A DNA stretch of 64,000 nucleotides from Pararhizobium qamdonense (GTDB lineage Bacteria; Pseudomonadota; Alphaproteobacteria; Rhizobiales; Rhizobiaceae), in assembly GCF_029277445.1 (NCBI RefSeq), contig NZ_CP119566.1:2978001-3042000 (forward strand), written 5' to 3'. The number at the start of each line of letters is the position of its first letter. Within the stretch, counting starts at the first letter, position 1. Below the pieces are notes generated by a model, which searched no databases, was not told where the DNA came from, and saw only the letters and a program-made list of their open reading frames with translations. Of the stretch, positions 8,929 through 17,630 are shown piece after piece. The position numbers were made by a program, and so were the translations under genes.

Positions 8929-9546
8929 ATGGACGCCATAGTCAAGAATTTTCCTGCCGTGACCGCCACCGATGGACGGCCGAGCCAGAAGGAAGCCGAG
9001 GACGCCGTTCGCGTTCTCCTGCGCTGGGCAGGCGACGATCCGGCCCGCGAAGGGCTTCTCGATACCCCTGCCCGCGTCGCCAAGGCCTATAAGGAACTTT
9101 TTTCCGGCTATGACCTGGCTGCCGAAGACGTTCTGGGCCGCACCTTCGAGGAAGTTGGCGGCTATGACGACATCGTGCTCGTCAAGGATATCCCGTTCTT
9201 CTCGCATTGCGAACATCACATGGTTCCGATCATCGGCAAGGCGCATGTCGCCTATCTGCCCGATGGCAAGGTACTTGGCCTGTCGAAGATCGCGCGCGTT
9301 GTCGATATCTTCGGCCGACGTCTGCAGACGCAGGAAACCATGACGGCGCAGATTGCCAAGGCGATCGACGATACGCTGCAGCCGCGCGGCGTGGCCGTAA
9401 TGATCGAAGCCGAACATATGTGCATGGCGATGCGTGGCGTCCAGAAGCAGGGCTCGACGACATTGACCACCACCTTTACCGGTATCTTCAAGAACGAGCC
9501 CGCCGAACAGGCCCGCTTCATGACCATGCTGCGGGGCTTCAAGTAA
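8929..9546 (+). CDS. folE: GTP cyclohydrolase I
   Basis: A 205-residue enzyme that converts GTP to 7,8-dihydroneopterin triphosphate, the first step of folate synthesis. The zinc-binding segment [20 protein letters not shown] (about residues 85-104) and the second Cys in [17 protein letters not shown] are intact, as is the [18 protein letters not shown] signature. Start at 8929 follows AAGAGG with good spacing; an ATG seven codons upstream is less likely. It is followed after 24 bases by hisI, another cyclohydrolase acting on a purine nucleotide, and the pair is probably one transcript. Confidence 0.97.
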   Translation: MDAIVKNFPAVTATDGRPSQKEAEDAVRVLLRWAGDDPAREGLLDTPARVAKAYKELFSGYDLAAEDVLGRTFEEVGGYDDIVLVKDIPFFSHCEHHMVPIIGKAHVAYLPDGKVLGLSKIARVVDIFGRRLQTQETMTAQIAKAIDDTLQPRGVAVMIEAEHMCMAMRGVQKQGSTTLTTTFTGIFKNEPAEQARFMTMLRGFK

Positions 9547-9570
9547 GCTCCGTCAACCGGAGCCCTTCCG

Positions 9571-10023
9571 ATGACCCTTGAATTTGACCGCCCGTCCACC
9601 GACAAGGCGGAACTGGAATCCGGTTCCGCTTTCACGCCCCGTTTCGACAGCAATGGACTGATCACCGCCGTCGTCACCGATGCCGGCGACGGCACGCTGC
9701 TGATGGTGGCGCATATGAACGCGCAGGCCTTGGCGCTGACGATCGAGACCGGTATCGCCCACTATTACAGCCGTTCGCGAAAGAGCCTCTGGAAAAAGGG
9801 CGAGACCTCCGGTAACCTGCAGACAGTCGAAGAAATTCGCACCGACTGCGATCAGGATGCTTTATGGCTGAAAGTCCGTGTCGCCGGCCATGACGCAACC
9901 TGCCACACCGGCCGGCGCTCGTGTTTTTACCGGTCCGTTGGCGTCAAGGACGGCGTCACGTCACTTAACATCATTGATACCGAAATTCATTTCCATCCGG
10001 GCGATGTCTACGGCAAAAATTAA
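9571..10023 (+). CDS. hisI: Phosphoribosyl-AMP cyclohydrolase
   Basis: A 150-residue monofunctional HisI, catalysing opening of the purine ring of phosphoribosyl-AMP in histidine biosynthesis. The signature [19 protein letters not shown], then [19 protein letters not shown], and the metal-binding [13 protein letters not shown] with the C-terminal [12 protein letters not shown] are complete. No HisE pyrophosphohydrolase domain is fused. GGAG lies 8 bases before the ATG. It probably shares a transcript with folE and stands apart from the main his genes, as usual in alphaproteobacteria. Confidence 0.96.
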   Translation: MTLEFDRPSTDKAELESGSAFTPRFDSNGLITAVVTDAGDGTLLMVAHMNAQALALTIETGIAHYYSRSRKSLWKKGETSGNLQTVEEIRTDCDQDALWLKVRVAGHDATCHTGRRSCFYRSVGVKDGVTSLNIIDTEIHFHPGDVYGKN

Positions 10024-10235
10024 TCATCTGACGCTTTTTGGCTCAGCTTCTTGACTGGATTCACGATTTCGCAACCAGACTGGGAGCGTAATCTTGACAA
10101 CGAGGATGCGTTCCGCAGGGAACACCCGGCCGCAACGCCCTCCTGTAGATTGAGTATGTACGGCATGCACTTGCAAAGCAGTAATGCGAGACGTGACGGC
10201 CTGTAACAGTGTGTTCTGCGGCATGGAGGTGCCGG

Positions 10236-11207
10236 ATGTTGAACTGGACATTCAATCGCAGCGGTATCACCGCAGACGCTTCCGCACCCGGCGGCCCTTC
10301 CCACGCCCTGGTGTCTTCCCCACCCGAACAGATCAAGCCGCCGAAATCCAAGATCGCGCTGGCACTTGGCGGCGGTGCCGCGCGCGGCTGGGCGCATATC
10401 GGCGTGTTGAAAGCGCTGGATGAAGAAGGCATCGAAGTCGGGATGATCGCCGGAACCTCGATCGGCGCGCTGGTCGGAGGCTGCTATCTGGCTGGAAAGC
10501 TCGACGAACTCGAAACATTCGCCCGCTCGCTCACCATGCGCCGCATCGCCGGATTGCTGGATTTCGCCATCGGTGGCGGCGGGCTGTTTGGCGGCCTGCG
10601 CCTGACCAAGCGCATGCAGGAACATCTGCAGGACATGGCGATCGAAGATCTCGACCGCACATTTGTGGCCGTCGCAACCGAGGTCAATTCCGGCCATGAG
10701 GTCTGGATCGGCCAGGGATCGCTGATCACCGCCATCCGCGCCTCCTACGCCCTGCCGGGCATCTTCGAACCGGTCAAATGCAACAACCGCACGCTGATGG
10801 ATGGCGCGCTGGTCAATCCGGTGCCGGTCTCGGTCTGCCGCGCCCACGAGCAGCAGCTGGTCGTTGCCGTCAACCTTAACTATGACCTTTATGGCCGCTC
10901 CGCCGTGATCAAGCACAATGCGGGAAGCCGTGCCGTCGAACAGCCCGCTGTGGCGAAACAACCGGAAGGCCAGGCCGGGCGGCTGGGCATGACCAGTGTG
11001 ATGGTGCAGGCCTTCAACATCATCCAGGATCGCATTTCGCGGGCGCGGCTTGCCGGCGATCCGCCGGATCTGGCGCTGCATCCCAAGCTCAACGATATCG
11101 GCCTGTCGGAATTTCACCGGGCCGGAGAAGCGATCGATCGCGGCTATTACGAGACCAAGTCGAAGCTCAGCGAGCTGCAGCGCCTTCAGGATGTGATGCT
11201 GCGATAG
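10236..11207 (+). CDS. Patatin-like phospholipase family protein (RssA type)
   Basis: A 323-residue patatin-domain protein. The oxyanion-hole motif GGGAARGWAHIGVL occurs near residue 46, the nucleophile motif GTSIGA (G-x-S-x-G) near 76, and the catalytic Asp in DGALVNPVPV near 189. These form the Ser-Asp dyad of patatin hydrolases, which release fatty acids from phospholipids. No signal peptide, so cytoplasmic. GGAGG six bases before the ATG at 10236 fixes the start. Roughly the last 100 residues are a variable helical tail. It is most like the RssA/NTE-like group; the true substrate is unknown. Confidence 0.85.
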   Translation: MLNWTFNRSGITADASAPGGPSHALVSSPPEQIKPPKSKIALALGGGAARGWAHIGVLKALDEEGIEVGMIAGTSIGALVGGCYLAGKLDELETFARSLTMRRIAGLLDFAIGGGGLFGGLRLTKRMQEHLQDMAIEDLDRTFVAVATEVNSGHEVWIGQGSLITAIRASYALPGIFEPVKCNNRTLMDGALVNPVPVSVCRAHEQQLVVAVNLNYDLYGRSAVIKHNAGSRAVEQPAVAKQPEGQAGRLGMTSVMVQAFNIIQDRISRARLAGDPPDLALHPKLNDIGLSEFHRAGEAIDRGYYETKSKLSELQRLQDVMLR

Positions 11208-11277
11208 AGATCGCTGCAAACAATGATGCCGCGCGGCCCGGTTCGGGTGCGCGGCATTGTCATGTTCCGTGGATGCC

Positions 11278-11706
11278 TCAGCCGGCGATATAGGCCTTGA
11301 TCTGTTCGGCCTCATGCTCGATCGCCCGGATATGATGGCGAACCGCGTCACCGATCGAGACGATGCCCACCAGGCGTCCGTTGGTTTCGACGGGAAGATG
11401 GCGGGCGCGCATATTGTTCATGATTTCCATGATGCCGTCGATGCTCATCTCCTCGGTGCAGCTATACACTTTCGACCACATGACGTCCGATACGGTCTTA
11501 TCCAGACAGTCGGCCCCGAATTTGGCCATGGCGGCCACCACGTCGCGCTCCGTCAAGATACCGGCGATCTCGTCGCCGGGCTTGACGATGATGACGGCAC
11601 CGATGCGATTTTCACTCAGCAAGGCCACCGCCTGGCGCACTTTCGCCTGCGGATCGACCGTCACGACCTGACGGCCTTTTTCATTCAGTATGGCTTTAAC
11701 AGACAT
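11278..11706 (-). CDS. CBS domain-containing protein
   Basis: A 142-residue protein made almost only of two CBS motifs: the first around VRQAVALLSENRIGAVIIVK and AGILTERDVV (about 23-60), the second around IDGIMEIMNNMRARHLPV and LVGIVSIGDAVRH (about 85-125). CBS pairs bind adenosyl ligands (AMP, ATP, SAM) and act as energy sensors or regulators. Without a fused enzyme the target is unknown. GGGAGGG five bases before the ATG supports the start. It faces the patatin-like gene convergently. Confidence 0.9.
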   Translation of the reverse strand: MSVKAILNEKGRQVVTVDPQAKVRQAVALLSENRIGAVIIVKPGDEIAGILTERDVVAAMAKFGADCLDKTVSDVMWSKVYSCTEEMSIDGIMEIMNNMRARHLPVETNGRLVGIVSIGDAVRHHIRAIEHEAEQIKAYIAG

Positions 11707-11940
11707 TCAAACCCTCCCGTTTCAGCGACCTTGAATCTGACCGGGATATTGGCGAACCGCCACGCGCTTCTCGCGCTGCGGTTTAGGACCAATTCGCAAG
11801 ACAGACATCATTCCTGCCGCTTTATCTGCCCATTGGCACCAAACCGCTCTCCTCACGGTTTCATGCTGGACGCGAATGGTGCGCCACAGACTGTGGAAAA
11901 TCAAGCGTTCTCGGTGAGATCGCCGATCTTTGAAAGGCGA

Positions 11941-12693
11941 TCAGCCGCGCGCCGTGCTCACTTGCGGGGGGTCGAAAAGGCCAAACAGCAGAAAGCCGAA
12001 CAGGAAGCCGCCAATATGCGCTTCCCAGGCGATGCCGCCCGCTCCGCCAAAGGCAAAGACGCCAAGGCCGATCAGGAAATTGGTGAGGAACCAGATGCCG
12101 GTGAACACCACGACCGAGCGGTTCGACAGCGCCTCGCCGACGGTCAGGCGGCGGTTGAGATGCGCAAACTGGCGGCTGATGCGGCCGCTTGGGGAAAAGA
12201 CGAAGCGGGCTGCAGCCCCCATCAAACCGGCAACCACGCCGGAGGCACCGACGACGAAGATCGTCTCGCCCCAATGGAACGCCACATGCAGGGCGACAGC
12301 GGCAACCGCCGACAGGCACCAGAACAGCATGAACCGTATGAGGCCGATTCGGCGTATCACCGGCGCGCCGAAGGCCACCATCCAGAACCCGTTGAAAATC
12401 AGGTGTTCCCACGAGCCGTGCAGCAAGGAATAGGTCAAGGGGCTCCAGAGCCAGGCGAGCGTCTGATCGGCGAGCGGATGATCATAACGCGCCGGCCAGA
12501 AGGCGAAGTTCAAGATCACCTCGCTGTCGAGGGGCGCGGACAGAAGATAGGTGCGTACGGCATGGATGACGACCAGAAGCGCCAGCATGGCGACAAGACC
12601 TGCCGGCAGGTTGAACGCCGGTTCGCTGACCCGCGTTGCAGCATCTGCTTCATTGGCCTGCGGCGGCGTCGCACCGTCGGTTTGGTCGGTCAT
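11941..12693 (-). CDS. Rhomboid family intramembrane serine protease
   Basis: About 250 residues with six likely membrane helices. Rhomboid hallmarks are present: HGSWEHLIFNGFWM in the second helix region (about 100-113), catalytic Ser in VGASGVVAGLMG (about 149-160) and catalytic His in AHIGGFLFGFLLFG (about 223-236). Rhomboids cut membrane-spanning substrates inside the bilayer. Start 12693 (MTDQTDG) follows AAAGGA 11 bases upstream; an ATG nine codons earlier is possible. The soluble N-terminus of about 40 residues is Ala/Thr/Gln-rich. The substrate is unknown. Confidence 0.88.
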   Translation of the reverse strand: MTDQTDGATPPQANEADAATRVSEPAFNLPAGLVAMLALLVVIHAVRTYLLSAPLDSEVILNFAFWPARYDHPLADQTLAWLWSPLTYSLLHGSWEHLIFNGFWMVAFGAPVIRRIGLIRFMLFWCLSAVAAVALHVAFHWGETIFVVGASGVVAGLMGAAARFVFSPSGRISRQFAHLNRRLTVGEALSNRSVVVFTGIWFLTNFLIGLGVFAFGGAGGIAWEAHIGGFLFGFLLFGLFDPPQVSTARG

Positions 12694-12861
12694 CCTGCTC
12701 ACAATTCCTTTCGCCGGCATATCGTCACCGGCCTCTTAACGCCCCGCTCTATACGATTCATGGCTGCGTCAAAAGCGGTGAGATGCGCGGCACTTGTTCG
12801 CACGGCTGGCGGAGCCGATCAAATCAAAAGGATTTGTAATGGGCATGACCGTTTGCAGGCG

Positions 12862-12897
12862 AAAAAAAGGCCGTCCAGTCAGGAACTGAACGGCCGT
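12862..12897 (-). terminator. Intrinsic terminator on the minus strand without an obvious upstream gene
   Basis: On the minus strand GGCCGT, one mismatch, CAGT pair with ACTG, ACGGCC around a 5-base loop and are followed by seven T residues. This is a textbook intrinsic terminator. The nearest minus-strand gene upstream is beyond the PAS gene, so the terminator implies a short unannotated transcript starting between about 12900 and 13120. Confidence 0.7.
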
Positions 12898-13060
12898 TGA
12901 GCCCCCCAAAAACCTTGAGGCCCGCAAGTCAGTGTGCCGAAGGCAAACCCTTCGTGAAGTGATGCGCTTCCATGCCACCGGAGCCGGACGCTTTCAATCG
13001 AAACCAAACATTAACCTTAATATCGCGCTGGCACGGAAATCGCACTGATATCCCTGCGGG
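12898..13060 (-). ncRNA. Candidate small RNA (or leader with a short ORF) ending at the 12862-12897 terminator
   Basis: This gene-free stretch lies between the rhomboid gene and the divergent PAS gene and ends, on the minus strand, in a strong terminator. The span includes a 14-codon ORF (12929-12973; MEAHHFTKGLPSAH) without a convincing ribosome-binding site, then a G-rich run before the terminator stem. I see no clear CTTGAC/CTATAT promoter, so the 5' end is a guess. It could be a trans-acting RNA or the leader of the rhomboid gene. Confidence 0.35.
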
Positions 13061-13121
13061 CCATGTTTTTCCCGCCAGATGTGCCAGACCGGCACAGATA
13101 TGTTTCGAATGGAATGAGAGC

Positions 13122-13766
13122 ATGCGCAGCAAGACCGCTATCGAGATCTATGCCTATTGGGACGCGTTGCGCGGCCATCGAGATGTGCCGTCGCGCAGCC
13201 AGATTGAGCCCGGCCAGATTCGCAACATCCTGTCAGACCTGTTCATCCTGGAAAAAACGCCGCGCGGTGATATCCGTTTCCGGCTCGCCGGCACGCGCAT
13301 CTGTTCACTGTTCGCGCGCGAGCTGCGCGGCTCGACATTCGACGCACTCTGGCTTGCCAGCCAAACCGGCCGCCTCGCCCGCATCGCCGACAATGTAATG
13401 ACGGAAAAGACGCCGGTCGTGCTGTCGGCATCGTCGCTTGCCGGCACCGCCGACCGGTTGCCGACCGAAATCATCCTCCTGCCGCTGCGCTCCCCCGATG
13501 GCGTGGTGGACCGGATCATCGGAGCGCTGGTGCCGCATTCGAGACCGCTCTGGCTGGAGGCGACGCCGGTCAATTATCTCGATCTCGACGGCATTCGCGT
13601 TCTCGACATCGAAAAAACCAACCTGTTCATGCAGTCGAGACCCGAAAAGCCCCTGCCCGCACCCCGCCAGCACGCGGGCCATTCCACAATGGGCGATCAG
13701 GGGATTGCTGGCGCCATCCGCCGGGTTCTGCACCTGCGCGTCTTCGAGGGTGGCCGCAATGATTAA
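13122..13766 (+). CDS. PAS domain-containing protein (PAS_5 family)
   Basis: A 214-residue protein matching the alphaproteobacterial PAS_5 family: YAYWDALRGHRDVPSRSQIEP at residues about 9-29, then RNILSDLFILEK and FRLAGTRICSLFARELRG (about 50-70), and the later PLRSPDGVVDRIIGALVP. These are stand-alone PAS sensors with no output domain. The next gene on the strand encodes a double PilZ protein, so the pair may connect sensing to cyclic-di-GMP control, but that is inference. Start is ATG 13122 with GGAATGAGAG upstream. Confidence 0.75.
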   Translation: MRSKTAIEIYAYWDALRGHRDVPSRSQIEPGQIRNILSDLFILEKTPRGDIRFRLAGTRICSLFARELRGSTFDALWLASQTGRLARIADNVMTEKTPVVLSASSLAGTADRLPTEIILLPLRSPDGVVDRIIGALVPHSRPLWLEATPVNYLDLDGIRVLDIEKTNLFMQSRPEKPLPAPRQHAGHSTMGDQGIAGAIRRVLHLRVFEGGRND

Positions 13767-13856
13767 TACACCTCAAATGCAAAGGAGCAAAAAAACCTTC
13801 TATTAACTGGAACAGGGTAAAGCTGTGGGCTGGGTGGACATCGCACAAGTGTGATC

Positions 13857-14465
13857 ATGTATTCGTTTCAACAATCACAGACGGCCGGAACAAAGCCTCA
13901 CAACGAAGGCGCTTTTCAGCGCGTTTCGGTGAATCTGACGGGCCGCCTGATGCTTGCCAATCACGACGAATTCGAATGCACCGCCATCGATATGTCACCC
14001 GGCGACGTGCTCTTCACCTCCGAGGCCCGGCCGCGGACCGGCGAACGCATCATCGCCTATGTCGATCATGTCGGCCGCCTCGAGGGCACGGTGTCGCGGC
14101 TTGCCGACAATGCCTTCGTCATCCAGATCAATGCCACCGACCGCAAGCGCGAAAAGCTTGCCGCCCAGCTGACCTGGATTGCCAACAAGCACGAGCTGGG
14201 CCTGCCGGAAGACCGGCGCCACGACCGTCTTGCCCCACGCAAGACCCGCACGGAAATCACGCTCGACGACGGCAGCAAATATGTCTGCCGGATCATCGAC
14301 CTCTCCCTGTCGGGAGCTGCCGTCGATATGGAGACCCGCCTGCCGCTCGGGACCGCCATCCTGCTTGGCAGCATGAAAGGCCGTGTGGTGCGTCATTTCC
14401 AGGAGGGCGTGGCGATCGAATTTCTCGGAATTCAGTCGCGCGAGGCGTTGCGCGAGTTTCTGTAG
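13857..14465 (+). CDS. PilZ domain-containing protein with two PilZ-like domains
   Basis: About 202 residues. The N-terminal half (about 20-110: FQRVSVNLTGRLML, AIDMSPGDVLF, YVDHVGRLEGTVSRL) and the C-terminal half (about 120-200: EDRRHDRLAPRKTRTEI, DLSLSGAAVDME, GRVVRHFQEGVAIEF) share the PilZ layout. Only the second has the full RxxxR (RHDRLAPR) plus D-x-S-x-x-G ligand set, so it is the likely cyclic-di-GMP binder while the first looks degenerate. The ATG at 13857 is preferred over the in-frame GTG at 13851; no strong SD precedes either. Follows the PAS_5 gene by 90 bases. Confidence 0.82.
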   Translation: MYSFQQSQTAGTKPHNEGAFQRVSVNLTGRLMLANHDEFECTAIDMSPGDVLFTSEARPRTGERIIAYVDHVGRLEGTVSRLADNAFVIQINATDRKREKLAAQLTWIANKHELGLPEDRRHDRLAPRKTRTEITLDDGSKYVCRIIDLSLSGAAVDMETRLPLGTAILLGSMKGRVVRHFQEGVAIEFLGIQSREALREFL

Positions 14466-14494
14466 CGCCGCAGCAGAATTGTCCGGCCGAAGTT

Positions 14495-14875
14495 TCAGGC
14501 CTGTTTTTTCGTCTTCTTGCCCCGGTTATATGCGACCGCCGAAGCGACCAGCTCTTTCAGTGCGCGTGCATCGATCGTGTCGCCCTCGAAAACATCGATC
14601 GACCGCCACACCTTGCCGCCAAAGCCGTTGTTGAAGAGCTTTTCGGGATCGGCTAGGCTTGCGCCATGCGAGAAGGTCAGCTTCACCTTTTCCTTGTGGG
14701 CATTGCCGACAATCATGTTGCCCTCGCAGCACCAGACCGGGCTTCCCATCCACTTCCACTCTTCGGCAATATCCGGATCGGCAGCGAGGATCGTCTTGCG
14801 CAGGCTGGCAAGCGTTGCGCCGCGCCAATCGGTGAGACCGGCAATCAGCGCGTCGATATTTTCGGATGGCGTCAT
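14495..14875 (-). CDS. DUF1801 domain-containing protein
   Basis: About 126 residues with the DUF1801/YdhG-like pattern: LRKTILAADPDIAEEWKWMGSPVW (about 25-48), then KVKLTFSHGASLADPEKLFNNG and a basic C-terminus GKKTKKQA. The family is small, cytoplasmic and uncharacterised. Two ATGs lie in frame at 14884 and 14875; GGAGG is 1 base from the first and 10 from the second, so 14875 is chosen. It converges with the PilZ gene. Confidence 0.78.
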   Translation of the reverse strand: MTPSENIDALIAGLTDWRGATLASLRKTILAADPDIAEEWKWMGSPVWCCEGNMIVGNAHKEKVKLTFSHGASLADPEKLFNNGFGGKVWRSIDVFEGDTIDARALKELVASAVAYNRGKKTKKQA

Positions 14876-14962
14876 GGATTTCATGCCTCCACTTGGATTT
14901 ACCGTGCAGACCAAAGCTTGCCGCAGTCTATGCCGCAGCATTGAGGCCCGCAACGCTTGCGA

Positions 14963-15343
14963 TCAGAGCTGCGCTTCAATCGCGCTTTTGTCGATTACGG
15001 ACCAGACATTGGCAATCTTGCCGTCTCGAAACTCGTAGAACACATTTTCGGTGAAGGTGATCCGCCGGCCGTTGATGGGCAGATCCATGAACATTGCCAG
15101 CGGCGTGCAGTCAAACAGCAGCCGGCTTGCGACAAAGGGCGGATCGGCGACCAAGATCTCGATATTGAACTTAAGGTCGGGAATATCGCGATAATTGCCC
15201 TCAAGCATGCTGCGATACCCGGCAAGGCCAATGCGGCGGCCGTTATGGCAGGCATCCTCACCGACATAGTGCCCGAGGTTCGGCCAATCCTGGCTGTTGA
15301 GACAGGCAATGTAGCCCGTGTAGATATCCGAGAGTTCACTCAT
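14963..15343 (-). CDS. SnoaL-like / ester cyclase family protein (NTF2-like fold)
   Basis: A 126-residue NTF2-like protein of the SnoaL/ester cyclase type: IYTGYIACLNSQDWPNLGHYV at the N-terminus, GLAGYRSMLEGNYRDIPDLKFNIEILVAD in the middle and GRRITFTENVFYEFRDGKIANVWSVID at the end, where the aromatic/acidic ligand pocket residues of the family lie. Such proteins isomerise, cyclise or bind small molecules; the substrate is unknown. GGAG ahead of ATG 15343 sets the start; a longer in-frame reading to 15583 is not supported. It follows the same strand as the DUF1801 gene. Confidence 0.72.
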   Translation of the reverse strand: MSELSDIYTGYIACLNSQDWPNLGHYVGEDACHNGRRIGLAGYRSMLEGNYRDIPDLKFNIEILVADPPFVASRLLFDCTPLAMFMDLPINGRRITFTENVFYEFRDGKIANVWSVIDKSAIEAQL

Positions 15344-15945
15344 CGCATTTTGTCTCCTGCTATTGCGGGCATCCTCAATTCCGGTCTGCCGGGATAATGA
15401 GGACATAAGCCGGCTCATGCAGCAAGCAAGACTGTCCCCCATTTGCTCCTTGTCGGCGCGCCGGGCGGCGCCCCAATATGGTACAGGTGATTGCGTACAG
15501 CCGCATTGTTTTGGCAAAATCACGATCCCGCCATGATTTTCCGTGCCAGAATAAAAATAATTTTTTCGGGATTTCCAGCACATTGCGGCGGGAAACGGTC
15601 ACTGCTTTGGTAAATCAAGTCTAAACCAGCAAAGACACTCTTCTTTTCCAGCAGCCCGGCTCTCCCGGCCGCGTCTGGAAAACATCCGCCAGAGCACCGC
15701 TTTCGCAACAGAATATGCTGCATTTCCGGCGGGATGGATGGTTTTGCAAGGGTTAACGGCGGCTGTTCCATGGCGGGAAAGGCTCAAATTTTAGATAAAT
15801 TTGCATCAATAACAACTCAAACTTTATTCAAGTTTAGTTTGAGTTTTCTACTTATTTCAATTTGTTTTGTACTTTATTTTACTTCCGATTTTCGCGAGCA
15901 ATAAAAAACTCGGTGTCATTGTCACTCCAGAACGGGGAGACAAGC
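15344..15945. promoter_or_regulatory. 600-base intergenic region, AT-rich to its right, with a long inverted repeat
   Basis: No supportable gene. The left part is ordinary GC; from about 15780 the sequence is strikingly AT-rich. At 15814-15845 AACTCAAACT and AGTTTGAGTT pair perfectly over a 12-base loop that itself contains AAACTT/AAGTTT. It ends in TTTT, so it could be a terminator, an operator or a leader hairpin for the BTLCP gene that begins at 15946. Confidence 0.4.
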
Positions 15946-16566
15946 ATGACAATGAAAACTGTCCTGAAGACATTTCTGAAAGCTGGCCTGATCGGCGCGT
16001 TTGTTTCCGCAGCGGCGGTACAGTCGGCGTTTGCCCTGCCCGCGAACATGATCACCGGCGGCAGCACCAACCCGCCGGTTGGCCACTATGAATTCTGCCG
16101 CAGCCTGCCGCAGGAATGCCGCGCCAACCCGGGCAGTGGCGCCCCGTTGACGCTGACCCGCGACGGCTGGAAGACAATTCTCGAGGTCAATTACGACGTC
16201 AACGAATCCGTGACGCCGATGACCGACAAGGAAATCTACGGCGTCGAAGAGCACTGGGCCTATCCCGACAAAGTCGGCGATTGCGAAGACTATGTGCTCT
16301 TGAAGCGCAAGCGCCTGATGCAGGCCGGCTTTTCGCCATCCGACCTTCTGATCACCGTCGTGCTGCAGCCGAGCGGCGAAGGTCATGCCGTTTTGACCGT
16401 GCGCACCGATCGCGGCGATTTCGTTCTCGACAATATGCGCAACAAGGTCCTGCTCTGGTCGGATACCGAATATACCTATCTCAAGCGTCAGTCGGAACAG
16501 CATTCCGGCCGTTGGGTAAAGCTTCAGGACGGCCGTACCGTGGCTGTCGGCAGCGTCAGCCAATAG
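15946..16566 (+). CDS. Transglutaminase-like cysteine peptidase (BTLCP family), exported
   Basis: A 206-residue bacterial transglutaminase-like cysteine proteinase. A signal peptide covers residues 1-30 (MTMKTVLKTFLKAGLIGAFV then SAAAVQSAFA), so it is periplasmic. The predicted triad is Cys113 (GDCEDYVLLKR), His147 (GEGHAVLTV) and Asp162 (FVLDNM). The family includes the LapG-type proteases that release surface adhesins under cyclic-di-GMP control, but many rhizobial members have no known target and no lapD partner is nearby. GGGGAGA precedes ATG 15946. Upstream lies the AT-rich inverted-repeat region; downstream is a strong terminator. Confidence 0.85.
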   Translation: MTMKTVLKTFLKAGLIGAFVSAAAVQSAFALPANMITGGSTNPPVGHYEFCRSLPQECRANPGSGAPLTLTRDGWKTILEVNYDVNESVTPMTDKEIYGVEEHWAYPDKVGDCEDYVLLKRKRLMQAGFSPSDLLITVVLQPSGEGHAVLTVRTDRGDFVLDNMRNKVLLWSDTEYTYLKRQSEQHSGRWVKLQDGRTVAVGSVSQ

Positions 16567-16661
16567 GGCGAGCCAAGACCAGACATACGCAACCCGGCTC
16601 AGGATGCCCGGCTGCCGTATGAAAGGGCTTCGGTCAGTCCCCGTCCCAGACCAAGGCCCTG

Positions 16662-16698
16662 CAGGCCGGTTCCGCTGTCCCCGGAACCGGCCTTTTTC
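16662..16698 (+). terminator. Intrinsic terminator after the BTLCP gene
   Basis: AGGCCGGTTCC and GGAACCGGCCT form an 11-bp stem with a short loop and end in TTTTT. It lies about 100 bases past the BTLCP stop. The following 200 bases to the next gene contain nothing else I can support. Confidence 0.85.
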
Positions 16699-16895
16699 TA
16701 TTGCGCGCGATTCAGCGGTTGCCGGCAGCAACCGAACGTGATTCTGGCAATATTCACCGAAAATTAACCATGTTGGGCGAGCTTGTCTTCACGTCTCAAG
16801 CTTGAAAATCCGTGAACCAGCGCCTGTTCCATCCCGGCACAGGCAACGCCTTTAGCGATACACTCCGTCAACGACACGAAGACCGCGAACCATCG

Positions 16896-17630
16896 ATGAC
16901 AGTCCATGCAGCAACCGCCGGTCCTGACGATCACGCTCCGCTGATCTCCTCGCGTTTCATCTGCATGTTGACGGTTGTGGCCGTGAGCATGGCAGCCTTG
17001 ACGGCAACGATCAGCCTTGCCGGCCGCTGGTACGGAGAAAACCTGGCGCTGGCGGGGCACACGACCAGCACGGAACCCACCGATATCCTCATCGGCCAGG
17101 ATCATCTGCGGTTTTCCGCCAATGTCATCCGCTTCGAGCAGCAACGCGAAACCGGGCGCGCCGAACGGGTCGATCTCTACCTCACCTGGCCGGGAATGCA
17201 GGGCTATACGGACGAGACGCGGGCGCTGTTCAACGATGTCAGCCAGCCCGGCGCACTGCTTTTCCTCGATATTTCGCAGAGTACGATGTCGCGCGACATG
17301 TCGGGGCGGATCGAGCCGATCTACCAGCATCTTTTCAGCGGCAAGCTCCTGCCCGGCCCGGCGGGACTGGTGCGGCATGAAATGAAACAAAATTCGGGTT
17401 ACGGCGAGGAAGTCTTCTTCACCGCGAACCGGGATGGCGGCACACCGTATGCGGTGCGCTGCATGATGCCGGCAACGCCTGCGTTCTCCACCAGCGCCGA
17501 TTGCCAGCGCGATATCCACATTGGCCGTGATCTTGTTGTGCTTTACCGGTTTTCCAGCCAATTGCTGCCACAATGGCAGGCCATCGACACCGCCGTTGAG
17601 GCATTCCTGAACAAGAGCCTGATCCCCTGA
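16896..17630 (+). CDS. Membrane-anchored protein of unknown function
   Basis: About 244 residues. A single membrane segment (about 22-45: ICMLTVVAVSMAALTATISL) near the N-terminus anchors a mostly soluble periplasmic domain with motifs HLRFSANVIRFEQQRETGRAE and VDLYLTWPGMQGY and a C-terminal DLVVLYRFSSQLLPQWQAID. I recognise no domain. Rhizobial genomes commonly carry a gene of this kind next to a D,D-carboxypeptidase, which is the next gene here, so an envelope role is likely. The start at 16896 lacks a clear SD; an ATG at 16812 in frame would add 28 polar residues. Confidence 0.55.
   Translation: MTVHAATAGPDDHAPLISSRFICMLTVVAVSMAALTATISLAGRWYGENLALAGHTTSTEPTDILIGQDHLRFSANVIRFEQQRETGRAERVDLYLTWPGMQGYTDETRALFNDVSQPGALLFLDISQSTMSRDMSGRIEPIYQHLFSGKLLPGPAGLVRHEMKQNSGYGEEVFFTANRDGGTPYAVRCMMPATPAFSTSADCQRDIHIGRDLVVLYRFSSQLLPQWQAIDTAVEAFLNKSLIP

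Noticed and set aside
11257..12900. 547-codon plus-strand reading frame over the CBS and rhomboid genes
   Set aside because: It lies antisense to two well-supported genes and translates to low-complexity, charged sequence.
12929..13132. 67-codon minus-strand ORF
   Set aside because: No SD, overlaps the promoter region of the divergent PAS gene and has atypical composition; only the transcript, not this protein, is proposed.
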